64,000 nt of DNA from Gemella sp. (GCA_030529855.1 JAUMWC010000002.1:1-64000); one strand, 5' to 3'. Shown: positions 1 to 9,027, counted from the stretch's first letter. The notes: generated from the sequence alone by a model not told the origin. Numbers and translations: made by a program.

Positions 1-53
1 CTTCTGTGTTCGGTATGGGTACAGGTGTGTCCTCTTTGCCATCGCCACCAGAC
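1..53 (-). rRNA. rrf: 5S ribosomal RNA, 5' part, cut by the window edge
   Basis: Read on the minus strand, this stretch begins TCTGGTGGCGATGGC and runs through the conserved ACCCATACCGAACACAGAAG block that marks the first half of bacterial 5S rRNA. The 3' half lies outside the window. The 5' end is placed at about 52-53 by similarity to known 5S starts. The gene sits directly behind a consensus promoter instead of visible 23S sequence, so in this copy the 5S appears to be first in its transcript. Confidence 0.93.
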
Positions 54-65
54 GATACATTAAAT

Positions 66-94
66 ATTATATTAAATATTCCAATTCTTGTCAA
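66..94 (-). promoter_or_regulatory. Consensus sigma-A promoter for the 5S rRNA
   Basis: On the minus strand a perfect TTGACA (89-94) is followed by exactly 17 bases and a perfect TATAAT (66-71). The predicted start is near 59, only a few bases before the mature 5S. The upstream 95-120 segment is A/T tracts, like an UP element. Confidence 0.85.
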
Positions 95-120
95 TACTTT
101 TTTTCATTTTTTTAAAAATT

Positions 121-442
121 CCACGCTCCACTAGCGTTACGCTTCTATCAGGTGATCCTGACCCCTTTCTTTTTTGAATTAAATTTAGAAAGGATATTTA
201 CTTAAAAATGAAAAAAACAATCTTAGTTGTTATTGAATTTACTTCTTGTTTATATGATATTACGGAATTCATACACTTGTCAAATAATCTGCTCACGGAT
301 CCAGTACTATTTTTTACAAATATTATAAATAATCCAAATATTACAGATTACCGTTCTATACTAATATATAATTATGCTCAAAATATTTAAGGATCCCTAT
401 ATCCGCATTACACTACAATATTGGGGATACCTACTAATTAAC
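121..442. other. Intergenic stretch with no gene I can support
   Basis: This segment holds a short G/C-richer patch at 121-172 with small palindromes (AGCGTTACGCT, TCAGGTGATCCTGA), then AT-rich sequence. A 60-codon frame at 208-390 (plus strand) has a weak GAAAGGA 12 bases upstream but no recognisable domain, no clear membrane segment and biased low-complexity composition. I do not annotate it as a gene. The GGATCCC at 391-397 and GGGGATACC at 424-432 could pair weakly. Confidence 0.4.
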
Positions 443-476
443 AAAATACAGACTAGCTATAGCTAGTCTGTATTTT
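443..476. terminator. Perfect 34-base palindrome, bidirectional terminator-like
   Basis: AAAATACAGACTAGCTA is followed immediately by its exact reverse complement, ending in TTTT on either strand. The symmetry and flanking A/T runs fit a bidirectional rho-independent terminator. No confident gene ends on either side, so what it terminates is unknown. Confidence 0.6.
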
Positions 477-606
477 ATACTAAATTTTCATGAAAATAAA
501 ATTGGATAATAAAAATTAACTATCATTTCATGTCTTTTATAAAATTAATTCTTTTTATCTAATCAAACTTTAGTTTTGACTACCCTTAAATCTATATAAA
601 TAAAAA

Positions 607-639
607 TACTACTCATAAGTATAATACTTATAAGTAGTA
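607..639 (-). terminator. Terminator downstream of the transposase remnant
   Basis: A 15-base stem (TACTACTTATAAGTA on the minus strand, one G-U pair) with a 3-base loop is followed by TTTTTATTT. It lies just past the 3' end of the ISL3-type transposase remnant. Confidence 0.7.
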
Positions 640-669
640 AAAATGGTAATTTGTTGGGGATTTGTATAT

Positions 670-1933
670 TTATTTTTTTATTTTTTTATTTTGTTTACTA
701 ACATCCTCAAATAACCTGAATACAATTAATATCCTTAATCTAAAATTGTAAAATGATGCATATCCATAAGATACTCTCTTTATTATTTTTATCTTATTAT
801 TTATTCCTTCTAATATTCCGTTTGAGTATGGATATTTAATGCTGTTTATCATATATTTTTCATATTTTTTAATAGTCTTTATCGCTTTTGTTATTCCTTT
901 TGAGTAATTTTTGTGTTTTATCTTTTATACTTTCTTTGAATCTTTCTACATTTTTTTGTTTTTAATGCGTATCTTATGTCTTGCATTATTTTATAGTTGG
1001 CCGCTAATGTTTTGTCTAGTGAGAGTAAATAATCTAATACTTGTTTGATACTGTTCTTCCAAATGTTTTCGAATAGTGTGTTTTTGCGTATTGTATTTCT
1101 GTTTCATCTTTTAGTAGTAATTTCCAGTATTTCTTTAGCTTTGTATAGTTTCCTTTTTCTTTGTTTTTATATCTGTTCATTATTTCTATTCTGTATTTAT
1201 TGAATTCTCTATTGACATTTTGTACTATTGGGAAGAGTTCTCTTATTAATTTCATGTAGGGTGGATATATGTCTATACTTATTGTTTGTACTTTTTTTCT
1301 TATTTTTAAGGGTATTCTTATAAAGTAGTTTTTTAGTTTGGTGTAGTTTCTCGCATCTACTATGTCTATTAGCCTTCCTGTTTCTGCATCTGCGAAGATG
1401 AAACTCATTTTGTTTTCTGCTGTTTTTATTTCGTCGAAACATAGATTCCTTAGTAAGTCTTTGTAGGCATTGTGTTCTATGTACTTACTTACAGCCTGCA
1501 TTGTTCTTATTACTGGACTTTGGGATATGTTTAGGTCTTTGGCTATGTATTTGTTTGATAGTAGTTCCTTTAATTTTCCTAGCATTGTTGCTTTTACTTG
1601 GTTTGATATGTTGCAGTTTTTTTCTACTAGTCTTGTCTGTGCTGTGAATTTTTGTTTACAGTTTTTACATTGATATATTTGTTTTTTTAGTTTTAGTATT
1701 ACTGGTAGTTCTGATGTTTTTAATAGTTTTATTTTTGTTTCTCTGTGTCCATTTTTTACTATTTTCTGGTCTTCTTTTTTACAGTTTGTACATCTACAGT
1801 TTTCTACATCATAACTTAATGTTCCTTCTATTATCTGTGTTCTTTGTCCTTTTATTATTTCTTCTTGTATTTCTCCTTTTATTTCTATGTTTTCATCTTG
1901 TATTTGTAGTAGTTTTTTGATAGAATTAGCCAT
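670..1933 (-). pseudogene. ISL3-family transposase, frameshifted
   Basis: The first 299 codons (1034-1933) read as an ISL3-type transposase. They carry an N-terminal zinc-ribbon with two CxxC pairs (CTNC near residue 50 and CKNC near 94), a helix-turn-helix-like segment and the start of the DDE domain (FADAETGRLIDIV, then SIDIYPPY). The frame then breaks near 1076. The expected continuation (VLDYLLSLDKTLAANYKIMQ) is in another frame. Further shifts occur near the A-run at about 950 and again near 900. The conserved C-terminus (YPYSNGILEGINNKIK) reappears in the 670-852 frame. An intact protein would be about 420 residues. So this is a dead copy with two, probably three, frameshifts. Clear terminal inverted repeats were not identified. 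Confidence 0.9.
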
Positions 1934-2028
1934 GACGTAAATTACCTTTCTTTAACTTTGTTTGGCGATAATTTTATTGTATTGGTTTTTTACGTTTTTT
2001 TATATATTTTTTTTGTAATTTATAATAA

Positions 2029-2062
2029 AAATACGAGGGATGTTTTTTCATCCCTCGTATTT
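2029..2062. terminator. Strong bidirectional stem-loop terminator
   Basis: A perfect 14-base stem (AAATACGAGGGATG) closes a TTTTTT loop and is flanked by A/T runs. It lies between the AbiH operon end and the transposase start and could stop transcription from either side. Confidence 0.75.
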
Positions 2063-2080
2063 AGTATAGAGCCACAAAAT

Positions 2081-2106
2081 AACGCAACAGATTTCTCTGT
2101 CACGTT
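2081..2106 (-). terminator. Terminator of the abiH operon
   Basis: On the minus strand, AACGTGACAGA, loop GAAA, TCTGTTGCGTT is followed by ATTTT. The stem has an internal TG/TG mismatch. It lies 28 bases after the stop of the 104-codon gene. Confidence 0.65.
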
Positions 2107-2134
2107 ACTAAAAGTCTAACTTTTTTGAGGCACC

Positions 2135-2449
2135 TTATCCCTTAATTTCGAAAAAATCTTTGGCTAATTTTTCTGCTTTAGTAAAGTTAAACATATCAGC
2201 ATTATATAAATAATAATTCCACTCCGGATCCCCTATTGTTCCGGCGATATAGTTAGCCTCCAAATTTGAAAATAATTTTCGTAACGCTTCTTCGCCATGT
2301 TCAATCAAGTTTGAAGTAACTAAACCACCACACTCTCCTTCATAAATAATTCCTCTATTTAAAAAATTATTTTTTAAGTTTTCAAATTCTCCTTTGCTCT
2401 TAAATTTTTCTTCAATTTCAACTGGATTTTTATACCATTCATTTACCAT
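2135..2449 (-). CDS. Small protein of unknown function coupled to abiH
   Basis: A 104-residue soluble acidic protein that I do not recognise. The start is set at the ATG at 2449 because AAGGAG lies 7 bases upstream; a longer frame back to 2479 has no such site. The start lies inside the last codons of the AbiH gene (11-base overlap), which predicts translational coupling. A terminator follows. No membrane segment, signal peptide or metal motif is visible. The sequence contains CGGLVTSNLIEHGEEAL in the middle and IAGTIGDPEWNYYLYNAD near the C-terminus. Context suggests an accessory or regulatory partner of the phage-defence protein; that role is inference only. Confidence 0.75.
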   Translation of the reverse strand: MVNEWYKNPVEIEEKFKSKGEFENLKNNFLNRGIIYEGECGGLVTSNLIEHGEEALRKLFSNLEANYIAGTIGDPEWNYYLYNADMFNFTKAEKLAKDFFEIKG

Positions 2450-3623
2450 AAATGTACTCCTTAATACTCTTTCTATCACTCAATTTAAATGCATCTAAGT
2501 TCTTTTCGCGAGTATACTGAACAATTGCAATTTTTGAATGTAATTTATCTCTGTCTATTACTATATCATCTGACATAGCAAGATTTATAAAATCATCTAT
2601 TACTCTTTCTTTTGTTTCATTAATCTCATTTTGATAATACTTATATATTATTAACTCAGAACTTGTTGTTAATAATGCCCCTAGTATATTACTCCACCAC
2701 CAATAATCACTATTTCCTAATGACATACCATATATAATAAATAAATCTGTTTCTTTAAAGTATGATTTATACTTTTTGTCATTTTGTGCCCAATAAGGTT
2801 TTAAGTAATACTTGGCTAATTCTTTATTATTAGTTATTTGATTCTTATTATCAAATCCAAATAACATTGATTTAGGAACATTTTGATAACCATGCGGATG
2901 TCTTATATTAGTCATTAAGTAACATGAAAAAATTGTACTACTATTAAATTTACAATAATTGTTTTTATAATTATTTGGATTAACATAATAATTTATTTGC
3001 CTGTCTACAGTTTTTCTCGGTTCTGGATCAAATTGTATTTTATCTAATGTTAATATGTTATCCAACAAGGAAGTATAATTGAAATTTAAAATTTCCCAAT
3101 TAAATAATTTATAATGATCTACTTCAGATGGAAAATTTAATTTTTTATAGTCTTCTTCACTAAGATCTCCTAAAAATCGAGTAAAAGAATTTACAGCAAG
3201 ATTCCTCTCTGTGCTATCACTTCCTAATCTTGCTAACATTTCTGGGGTAACTATTTCATTTAAAAAATTAGAAAATTCCTTTTGAAACCTGTCAAAATCA
3301 ATAGCTAATTTTTTGTCATCTATTTCTTTATCTTCGTTAAATATTTCAATTAAACTATTTTCAAAATCACTCCAATTATTCTTCATATTGTGATTATATT
3401 CATTTTCTTTTTTATCTTGTTTCATTTTTCTGAATATTATATTTTTATCATCAAAATTTTTATAGCACAAATATTTATAAAAATTCTCATATGAGGTTCT
3501 GTAAGGTGAGCTCAAATACTCCATCAATTGCATATCTACACCATTACCAAACAAAGCTAAAATATTAATTTGTCCATCATCTAATGCAGAAAATTCTTCG
3601 TTCGTATACTTTATAAATCCCAT
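2439..3623 (-). CDS. abiH: AbiH-type phage abortive-infection protein
   Basis: The 394-residue protein matches the AbiH family pattern. It has NILALFGNGVD at residues 20-30, SPYRTSYENFYKYL right after it, NNWSDFE near 82-88, NFNYTSLLDN at 180-189, HPHG at 242-245 with SMLFGFDN following, and a C-terminal FIIYGMSLGNSDYWWW at 295-310. The G-N-G-x-D, NFNYT and HxHG motifs recall SIR2-like nucleotide-binding folds; that fold assignment is inference. AbiH proteins are known to give phage resistance by abortive infection. The gene has its own promoter, AGGAAA upstream of the ATG, and overlaps a small downstream gene. It sits beside IS debris, as defence genes often do. Confidence 0.88.
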   Translation of the reverse strand: MGFIKYTNEEFSALDDGQINILALFGNGVDMQLMEYLSSPYRTSYENFYKYLCYKNFDDKNIIFRKMKQDKKENEYNHNMKNNWSDFENSLIEIFNEDKEIDDKKLAIDFDRFQKEFSNFLNEIVTPEMLARLGSDSTERNLAVNSFTRFLGDLSEEDYKKLNFPSEVDHYKLFNWEILNFNYTSLLDNILTLDKIQFDPEPRKTVDRQINYYVNPNNYKNNYCKFNSSTIFSCYLMTNIRHPHGYQNVPKSMLFGFDNKNQITNNKELAKYYLKPYWAQNDKKYKSYFKETDLFIIYGMSLGNSDYWWWSNILGALLTTSSELIIYKYYQNEINETKERVIDDFINLAMSDDIVIDRDKLHSKIAIVQYTREKNLDAFKLSDRKSIKEYIYGK

Positions 3624-3659
3624 ATTATAATTTCCTTTTATTTATTTTGAATTTATTAT

Positions 3660-3688
3660 ATTATAACACTTTTTATTTTGAGTATCAA
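3660..3688 (-). promoter_or_regulatory. Promoter of the abiH operon
   Basis: TTGATA (3683-3688), 17 bases, TATAAT (3660-3665) on the minus strand, with TGT directly before the -10. Predicted start near 3653, about 30 bases before the abiH ATG. Confidence 0.7.
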
Positions 3689-3766
3689 ATTATACTTTTC
3701 TCTTAATCATTTATAATTAGTAAAGATTATCTTATATAATTTTTCTTTATTCAGTATATAATCAAA

Positions 3767-3799
3767 AACACCCATCAACTACATTAGTTAACAGGTGTT
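3767..3799 (-). terminator. Terminator at the end of the dead flippase gene
   Basis: An imperfect stem pairs AACACCCATCAACTA with TAGTTAACAGGTGTT and is followed by TTTTTGATT on the minus strand. It overlaps the last codons of the flippase remnant. Confidence 0.6.
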
Positions 3800-5242
3800 C
3801 TCATATAAATATTCAATTCTACTTCCATATTCTCTATTTCTAATACAAATTCATTTTTGAATAGTCTTAGTACTATATAATAAACTACAAAGAATAAAAT
3901 TGATGATGTTACTAGAATAGAGAAATCTCCTTCAAAGAATTTCACACTTAATAGCGATGCAAATGATGCTAATATTAGAGATATCGCCATAGAAATATAG
4001 TTTGTTCCCTTAACTATATCAGGTAACATATCTCTTATAAAGTACATCTGTACAAGTAATACTGCCAGTTCTGCTGCCAAGTTAGCATAGGCTGTTCCTA
4101 CATAAGAATAAATAGGAATTAACCACCAGTTTATCAAAGCATTAACAATAGCACCTACTACCACAGAATACACAACTAATTTTTCCTTCCCTAAAAGTAC
4201 TAAAATCTGAATTCCAAACAAATTAGTTATTCCTATAAAAATAACCGTTGGTAAAATTAATTGCATTGGCAATATTGATTCCTAGAATGAATCTCCTGCT
4301 AAAAAGTATATAGCTTCTTTTGAATAAAGTATAAAATACACAGTTACTGAAAAAGCTAATACTAGAATAAACTTGAATTATTTATTACTTAACTCTAAAA
4401 ACTTCTCTCTTTCTCCATTCTGAATATAAAAAGATAATCTAGGTAGTAAGACTGTTCCCAAAGCTGTAACTATACTTAATAATATGTATTTCACCTTAAC
4501 AGATGTATTATAGTAACCTACTTCCGCGTCTCCATGTATAAACCCAAGCATTACCGAGTCAAGATTAGTATAAATTGTAGCAGCTGCGGATAAAGCAAAT
4601 AAAACTAAGATAGGTTTCATGTGTTGTTTAAAATCATAATCTGTTCTCAACTTATAAAACTGCACGTGTTTTCTAATATTAATAAAATTTAATAAACTTG
4701 ATGCTGAACCTGCAAAAATAGTTACCATCCCATAAATTATATAATCAGATTTGTCATGTACAAACAAGAACATTAAACAGATACCAATCACCTTAAAAAC
4801 AAGAGATCTAACAGTTATATAAAAATATTCTTCTAAAGACTTATACAACCATTCCATCCCTATAAGATTAAAAGCAAGTGTAGAGGCAAATATTAGAAAT
4901 AAAATTCCTTCTTCATTAAACTTATCTACACTAATATAAGCTATAAATAAAGCTATATACACCACAATACTCATTACAAAATTTATAAAAAATATCTCTT
5001 GTACGGTCTTAGCAAGTTTTTCTTTGTCATTTCTTACTTTAGCACAAGCTCTAATACCATAAGTAGGTATCCCTAGCTGAGCAAATAATGAAAAATATGC
5101 TACTACTGAAGTAAAGAAAGTAATCTTCCCTACACCGTCTGCTTGCAAAACTCTAGATATAAGGAAATGTAAGCAAGGGAAAAAGAAAATTCGATGCTGT
5201 TAACAGCATATTCATTACAAAATTAAATTTTAACGACTTCAT
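3784..5242 (-). pseudogene. Wzx-type polysaccharide flippase, inactivated copy
   Basis: The remnant aligns end to end with the intact flippase at 16097-17545; for example both carry ADGVGK, GIRACAKVR and KTVQEIFFIN. The ATG at 5242 and about 30 codons read well (MKSLKFNFVMNMLL onward). Then a 2-base deletion in a TA run near 5158 (TATATC against TATATATC in the intact gene) shifts the frame. Two in-frame stops follow: TAA at 4378-4380, where the paralogue has serine, and TAG at 4282-4284. Three independent lesions mean a fixed pseudogene, not a switchable one. The rest of the frame is still open, so decay looks fairly recent. Confidence 0.93.
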
Positions 5243-5316
5243 TTTATATAAACTCCAAATTTGGAATTACTCTAATTATATCATAGATAATGGTAATATC
5301 AATATGCCCAAAATAA

Positions 5317-5341
5317 AAAACAAGACTACACATCTTGTTTT
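5317..5341. terminator. Terminator after the SDR gene
   Basis: AAAACAAGA, 7-base loop, TCTTGTTTT, followed on the minus strand by more T residues. It lies 15 bases past the stop of the epimerase/dehydratase gene and marks the end of polysaccharide locus 1 transcripts. Confidence 0.75.
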
Positions 5342-5356
5342 CTTACTGTCAATACT

Positions 5357-6403
5357 TTACTTCAATATCTCAAGTGTTCTCTCAATACCTTTTTCTATAT
5401 CATATCTAGGTACCCATCCTAATGAGCGAAGTTTACTTCCATCAAGTCTAGCTTTTGTTGCCTTACTAAATCCTTTGCTTTCTACTTCATCAGGTAATTC
5501 AAAAACTACTTTTTTTCCTACTTGTCCTGCAATAATCCCCGCTAAATCTTTCAAGGTAATATCAGATGATAAATCAGCAATATTATAGGCTTCTCCAGAT
5601 TCCCCTTTAGTTAAAATTATTAATAATCCAGAAATAGCATCAGCTACATAAGTGTATGAATAATACTGATTCCCTTCACTTTTCAACACTATATCCTCAT
5701 TATTTATTGCTTTGAAAATAAACTGACTAATAGCTTTTGTGTCAGTTGACAATATTGTTGGACCATAAGAACGTGTAAATCTAGGAACTACCACATCTAG
5801 ACCTTTTTGTTCTTTATATGCTTGACATAGAGCTTCTCCAGCTCTCTTACTCTCTGGATACCCAGCTCTTAAGGTATTAGAATTTATATATCCAGAATAA
5901 TCCTCATCAAATAGCTCTACATCTCCCCTATTTTCTCCATATATTTCATTGGTAGATGCAAAAGCAAATCTTTTCGCATTAAAATCTACACATAGATCCA
6001 ACATATTTTTTAAACCAATAATATTAGTCGTTATTGTTCCAATCGGATCTGTTGCATATTGCAGAGGATGAGTATTAGACGCTAAATGAACAACATAATC
6101 TAATTTATCACCCTTAAAATTCAAAGGCTCATTAATGTCATAAGGAATAAATTCAAAATAATCTCTGTCAAAATAAACAAATCTTTCCTTTGCTTTTTCT
6201 TCATTTCTCCCCAGAGCATATATTTTGCAGTTAAGTCCTGATTTTTCATTCTTTTCAGCAATCACATCTACTAAAAACGATCCTAAAAGACCTGTCGCTC
6301 CTGAAATCAAAATAGAAGAATCCTTAAACTTAGACCAATCTAAATCTAAATTAGATACATATTCAACATCATTTAAATATAATTCATGTTTGAAAATACT
6401 CAT
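5357..6403 (-). CDS. NAD-dependent epimerase/dehydratase (extended SDR)
   Basis: A 348-residue extended short-chain dehydrogenase/reductase. The Rossmann motif GATGLLG is at 35-41, a serine/threonine pair at 150-151 in FASTNEIYG, and the catalytic Y182xxxK186 in YPESK. The sequence is of the sugar-nucleotide epimerase/dehydratase type. It lies 10 bases after a TarI/IspD-like cytidylyltransferase, so its substrate may be a CDP-activated sugar or the sugar phosphate feeding it. Such pairs occur in pneumococcal capsule loci, where alditols such as mannitol or arabinitol are activated. The exact substrate cannot be read from the sequence. It is the last gene of its unit. Confidence 0.85.
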   Translation of the reverse strand: MSIFKHELYLNDVEYVSNLDLDWSKFKDSSILISGATGLLGSFLVDVIAEKNEKSGLNCKIYALGRNEEKAKERFVYFDRDYFEFIPYDINEPLNFKGDKLDYVVHLASNTHPLQYATDPIGTITTNIIGLKNMLDLCVDFNAKRFAFASTNEIYGENRGDVELFDEDYSGYINSNTLRAGYPESKRAGEALCQAYKEQKGLDVVVPRFTRSYGPTILSTDTKAISQFIFKAINNEDIVLKSEGNQYYSYTYVADAISGLLIILTKGESGEAYNIADLSSDITLKDLAGIIAGQVGKKVVFELPDEVESKGFSKATKARLDGSKLRSLGWVPRYDIEKGIERTLEILK

Positions 6404-6413
6404 ACTTACTCCC

Positions 6414-7136
6414 CTATTTTAGCCACTTATCTTTATCTAATTTTAGATAAGCCTTAAACATTTCTAAATCATCTTTAGTTGTTAATTTGATGTTCTTGTC
6501 AGACCCCTTAGCAAAATATAATTTTTCTCCTAAGTCTACCATCATAGTATTAGTGTATGATGATCCGTAGATACCAATTTTCTTCTCAAACGCTTCTTGG
6601 TATTTAGTGTATAGTAAGTTATAGTTATATGCTTGAGGTGTTGCAACACGTCTTAATGTTTCTCTTACAACATATTTCTGAGTAGTTGTTTCATCTTCTT
6701 CATTAATCACAAAAATTTGTTCGTTGTAAGGTAGTGACGTTACACCATTACCATATTCTTTAGCTTTAGCAATTACATCTTCTAATACACTATCGTCTAC
6801 TAAAGGACGAATTCCATCGTGAATAATTACAATATCATCTTCCGAAACCCTGTCTTTTAAATTATAAACACCATTTCTAATAGATTCTTGTCCTGTTTCT
6901 CCACCAGAAATTACCCATTTTAATTTATCGATATTAAATTGTTTTGCATATGCCCACAATACATCATGCCAGCCATCAATACACACTACTTCAATAGCAT
7001 CTATTAAAGGATTTCTTTGAAATGATTCCAGTGTATAGATAATCACTGGCTTATCATATACGTTTATAAATTGTTTTGGTATATCTTGACCCATTCTTGA
7101 TCCAGATCCACCAGCTATTATTACTGCTATGTTCAT
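6414..7136 (-). CDS. TarI/IspD-like cytidylyltransferase
   Basis: A 240-residue nucleotidyltransferase that would transfer CMP from CTP to an alditol or sugar phosphate. The N-terminal AGGSGSRMG followed by PKQF (residues 8-23) is the CTP-binding signature. HDGIRPLV at 106-113 fits the TarI subgroup (ribitol-5-phosphate cytidylyltransferase). A housekeeping IspD role is not excluded by sequence alone. Placement between a LicD gene and an SDR gene in a polysaccharide locus favours making a CDP-polyol donor for phosphodiester decoration. The partner reductase here is an SDR, not the TarJ-type enzyme normally paired with TarI, so the product may not be CDP-ribitol. Confidence 0.85.
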   Translation of the reverse strand: MNIAVIIAGGSGSRMGQDIPKQFINVYDKPVIIYTLESFQRNPLIDAIEVVCIDGWHDVLWAYAKQFNIDKLKWVISGGETGQESIRNGVYNLKDRVSEDDIVIIHDGIRPLVDDSVLEDVIAKAKEYGNGVTSLPYNEQIFVINEEDETTTQKYVVRETLRRVATPQAYNYNLLYTKYQEAFEKKIGIYGSSYTNTMMVDLGEKLYFAKGSDKNIKLTTKDDLEMFKAYLKLDKDKWLK

Positions 7137-7161
7137 AAAAAATCTCCTAAATTATTATACT

Positions 7162-7986
7162 TTACTCCCCCAAATCAATGATATCATATTGGTGTGGCAC
7201 TCTTTTTTCTACTGGAGGTAACTCCATATAATTTGGTCCATATATAGCTCTCAAATACGATTCATATTTTTCAGGAACTCTTATTTGTATTCCTTCAAAT
7301 TCCAAATAATCTCCATTTCCAAAAAACGATGTCGGTACAATCTCTTTCAATTTATACGCCCCTGCCAAATTTCCAGCGTAACTTTCATTCATATTATATT
7401 TAGACAATGTTTTTATATAATATTTCTGACACTTATCATAAGGTAGAATTTTTTCTATTTTAGTCACATCTGCAAATTTAATCAAAGCTTTCTCCACAAA
7501 AGGTCTATCATCTTTATTCTGATTTACTATCTTATTAAATTGCGATAATTGAACTAACATTCTAGAAAATAAATATCTTTTCTCATGAATAAATCTAGAA
7601 ACCTTCCCTTCCGGCATACCGTCTATTGGAAAAACATCTATCCATATACTTTGCTCTTTAGCCACATTACTGTACGTCATTCTTATTTTGGTACTAGTAT
7701 CTTGAATATTTATAAATGCTTTTGTGAAAGAAGGAGTATTTTTTTCAGTAATACATGTATAAGGACTACTAAACTCATCTTCTGGAAGATTCATTAAAAT
7801 TTCATAATCCTCTCTAGGCATACCTAGATCTATATCATCATCCCAAGGAATGAATCCCTTGTGTCTTACTGCACCTAATAAAGTTCCACCAAGAGCGAAA
7901 TACTTAAGATTATGCTTTTCACATACTCTTATAAATTCCATAAATATCCCTATTTCTTTTTTCTGAATTATTTTAATACTATCCAT
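7162..7986 (-). CDS. LicD-family phosphotransferase 1
   Basis: A 274-residue LicD protein. The family core is at residues 30-60: GGTLLGAVRHKGFIPWDDDI, then DLGMPREDY; the aspartates are expected to bind metal. LicD proteins transfer a phospho-group (phosphocholine, phosphoribitol, phosphoglycerol and similar) from a CDP donor onto a glycan. The cytidylyltransferase and SDR genes directly downstream probably make that donor. The gene ends 25 bases before the cytidylyltransferase and starts 19 bases after a GT2 gene, as in one operon. Confidence 0.88.
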   Translation of the reverse strand: MDSIKIIQKKEIGIFMEFIRVCEKHNLKYFALGGTLLGAVRHKGFIPWDDDIDLGMPREDYEILMNLPEDEFSSPYTCITEKNTPSFTKAFINIQDTSTKIRMTYSNVAKEQSIWIDVFPIDGMPEGKVSRFIHEKRYLFSRMLVQLSQFNKIVNQNKDDRPFVEKALIKFADVTKIEKILPYDKCQKYYIKTLSKYNMNESYAGNLAGAYKLKEIVPTSFFGNGDYLEFEGIQIRVPEKYESYLRAIYGPNYMELPPVEKRVPHQYDIIDLGE

Positions 7987-8005
7987 AAATCACCTTATCA
8001 CCAAA

Positions 8006-8965
8006 CTATTTACTTCGTAAAGCTAAAACATAAAGCTTTTCACTCAACATAAGAGCCGTCATTGCCAATTTTCTAGAATTTTTTACATATCTATTCTTTA
8101 AAATATCCAAGTATCTGCTTTTCAGAAATTTAATTATTTTCTTTTTATTCTCAAAATCATCAAAATTTTCTGTACCTAACATTCTATCCAGCACATAAAA
8201 ATTACTCCAGTAAAGTCTGTACTCTGCACCCTCTAAAAATTCTGGTGTATCCTTTAAAAGTTTATAATTACTTTCATGAGCTTCTAAAACAGCTAAATCT
8301 GCTTTAGAGTAAGGACTATTAACAATACTTCCCTCTCTTTTTATGTACCTATACAAAGGTTCCATTATCGCTACTGCTTTTTTACAATCTAAAAAATAAG
8401 GTATTGTAAAAAATGCATCTTCATAAGTTTTTCCTACTGGAAATTTGTGTCTTAAAGCAATCTCTTTCTTGTATAATTTAGTCCATAAATGCATGGTTAG
8501 ATTATTAGAATATAGAACATTTTTAGTAATTTCCTTACCACTATAAATAAACTTCCCACTAGTCAACTTATAATCAGGCCTATTTATCCCATTCTCCACA
8601 TGATAGAATCCACAATACGATAAATCCGCTTGATTTTCTATTAGTTCCTTATAAAGAACTTCATACATATTGGGAGCTATATAATCATCAGAATCAACAA
8701 AACCTATATAATCAGCACTAGCAGCTTCCATTCCCACATTTCTGGCATCACTAACTCCACCATTTTCTTTATGAATAACTTTTATTCTAGAATCTTCACT
8801 AGCCAATCTATCACATAATTCAGAAGAACCATCTGTGGATCCATCATCAACCAAAACTATTTCAATATTTTCTAGAGTTTGATCTCTAACAGTTCTAACA
8901 CTATCTTCCAAATATTCCTTAACATTATAAACAGGAATTATTACTGAAACTAATGGTTTTGTCAC
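8006..8965 (-). CDS. GT2 family glycosyltransferase
   Basis: A GT-A fold family 2 enzyme of 319 residues from the GTG at 8965. That start has GAGG with 7 bases spacing; a frame extending to a TTG at 9007 has no ribosome site. It shows SVIIPVYNVKEYLEDSV, the nucleotide-binding LVDDGSTDGS, ENGGVSDARN and the metal-binding DSDD in VDSDDYI. It would add one sugar to the lipid-linked repeat unit; the sugar cannot be told. It is the first gene of the SDR unit, separated from the next upstream glycosyltransferase by a terminator and a promoter. Confidence 0.88.
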   Translation of the reverse strand: MTKPLVSVIIPVYNVKEYLEDSVRTVRDQTLENIEIVLVDDGSTDGSSELCDRLASEDSRIKVIHKENGGVSDARNVGMEAASADYIGFVDSDDYIAPNMYEVLYKELIENQADLSYCGFYHVENGINRPDYKLTSGKFIYSGKEITKNVLYSNNLTMHLWTKLYKKEIALRHKFPVGKTYEDAFFTIPYFLDCKKAVAIMEPLYRYIKREGSIVNSPYSKADLAVLEAHESNYKLLKDTPEFLEGAEYRLYWSNFYVLDRMLGTENFDDFENKKKIIKFLKSRYLDILKNRYVKNSRKLAMTALMLSEKLYVLALRSK

Positions 8966-9027
8966 TCCTCTACCTCGCACATCATATATAATTCTACATA
9001 TCAACAAAATTGTACATATTACCTTTA

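Noticed and set aside
187-205. TAGAAAGGATATTTAC as a remnant of a 16S-23S spacer
   Set aside because: Similarity to the post-16S region is short and no 16S sequence is adjacent.
208-390. 60-codon frame with a weak ribosome site
   Set aside because: No domain, poor spacing (12 bases), low-complexity composition and no promoter; probably chance in AT-rich DNA.
443-476. Perfect palindrome as an insertion sequence end or operator
   Set aside because: No second copy or target duplication seen; run composition fits a terminator better.
1714-1920. 68-codon hydrophobic frame opposite the transposase
   Set aside because: Shadow of the lysine- and glutamate-rich transposase on the other strand; no ribosome site.
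5150-5170. TA-run difference in the flippase pseudogene read as phase variation
   Set aside because: The copy also has two separate in-frame stops, so restoring the TA run would not restore the protein.
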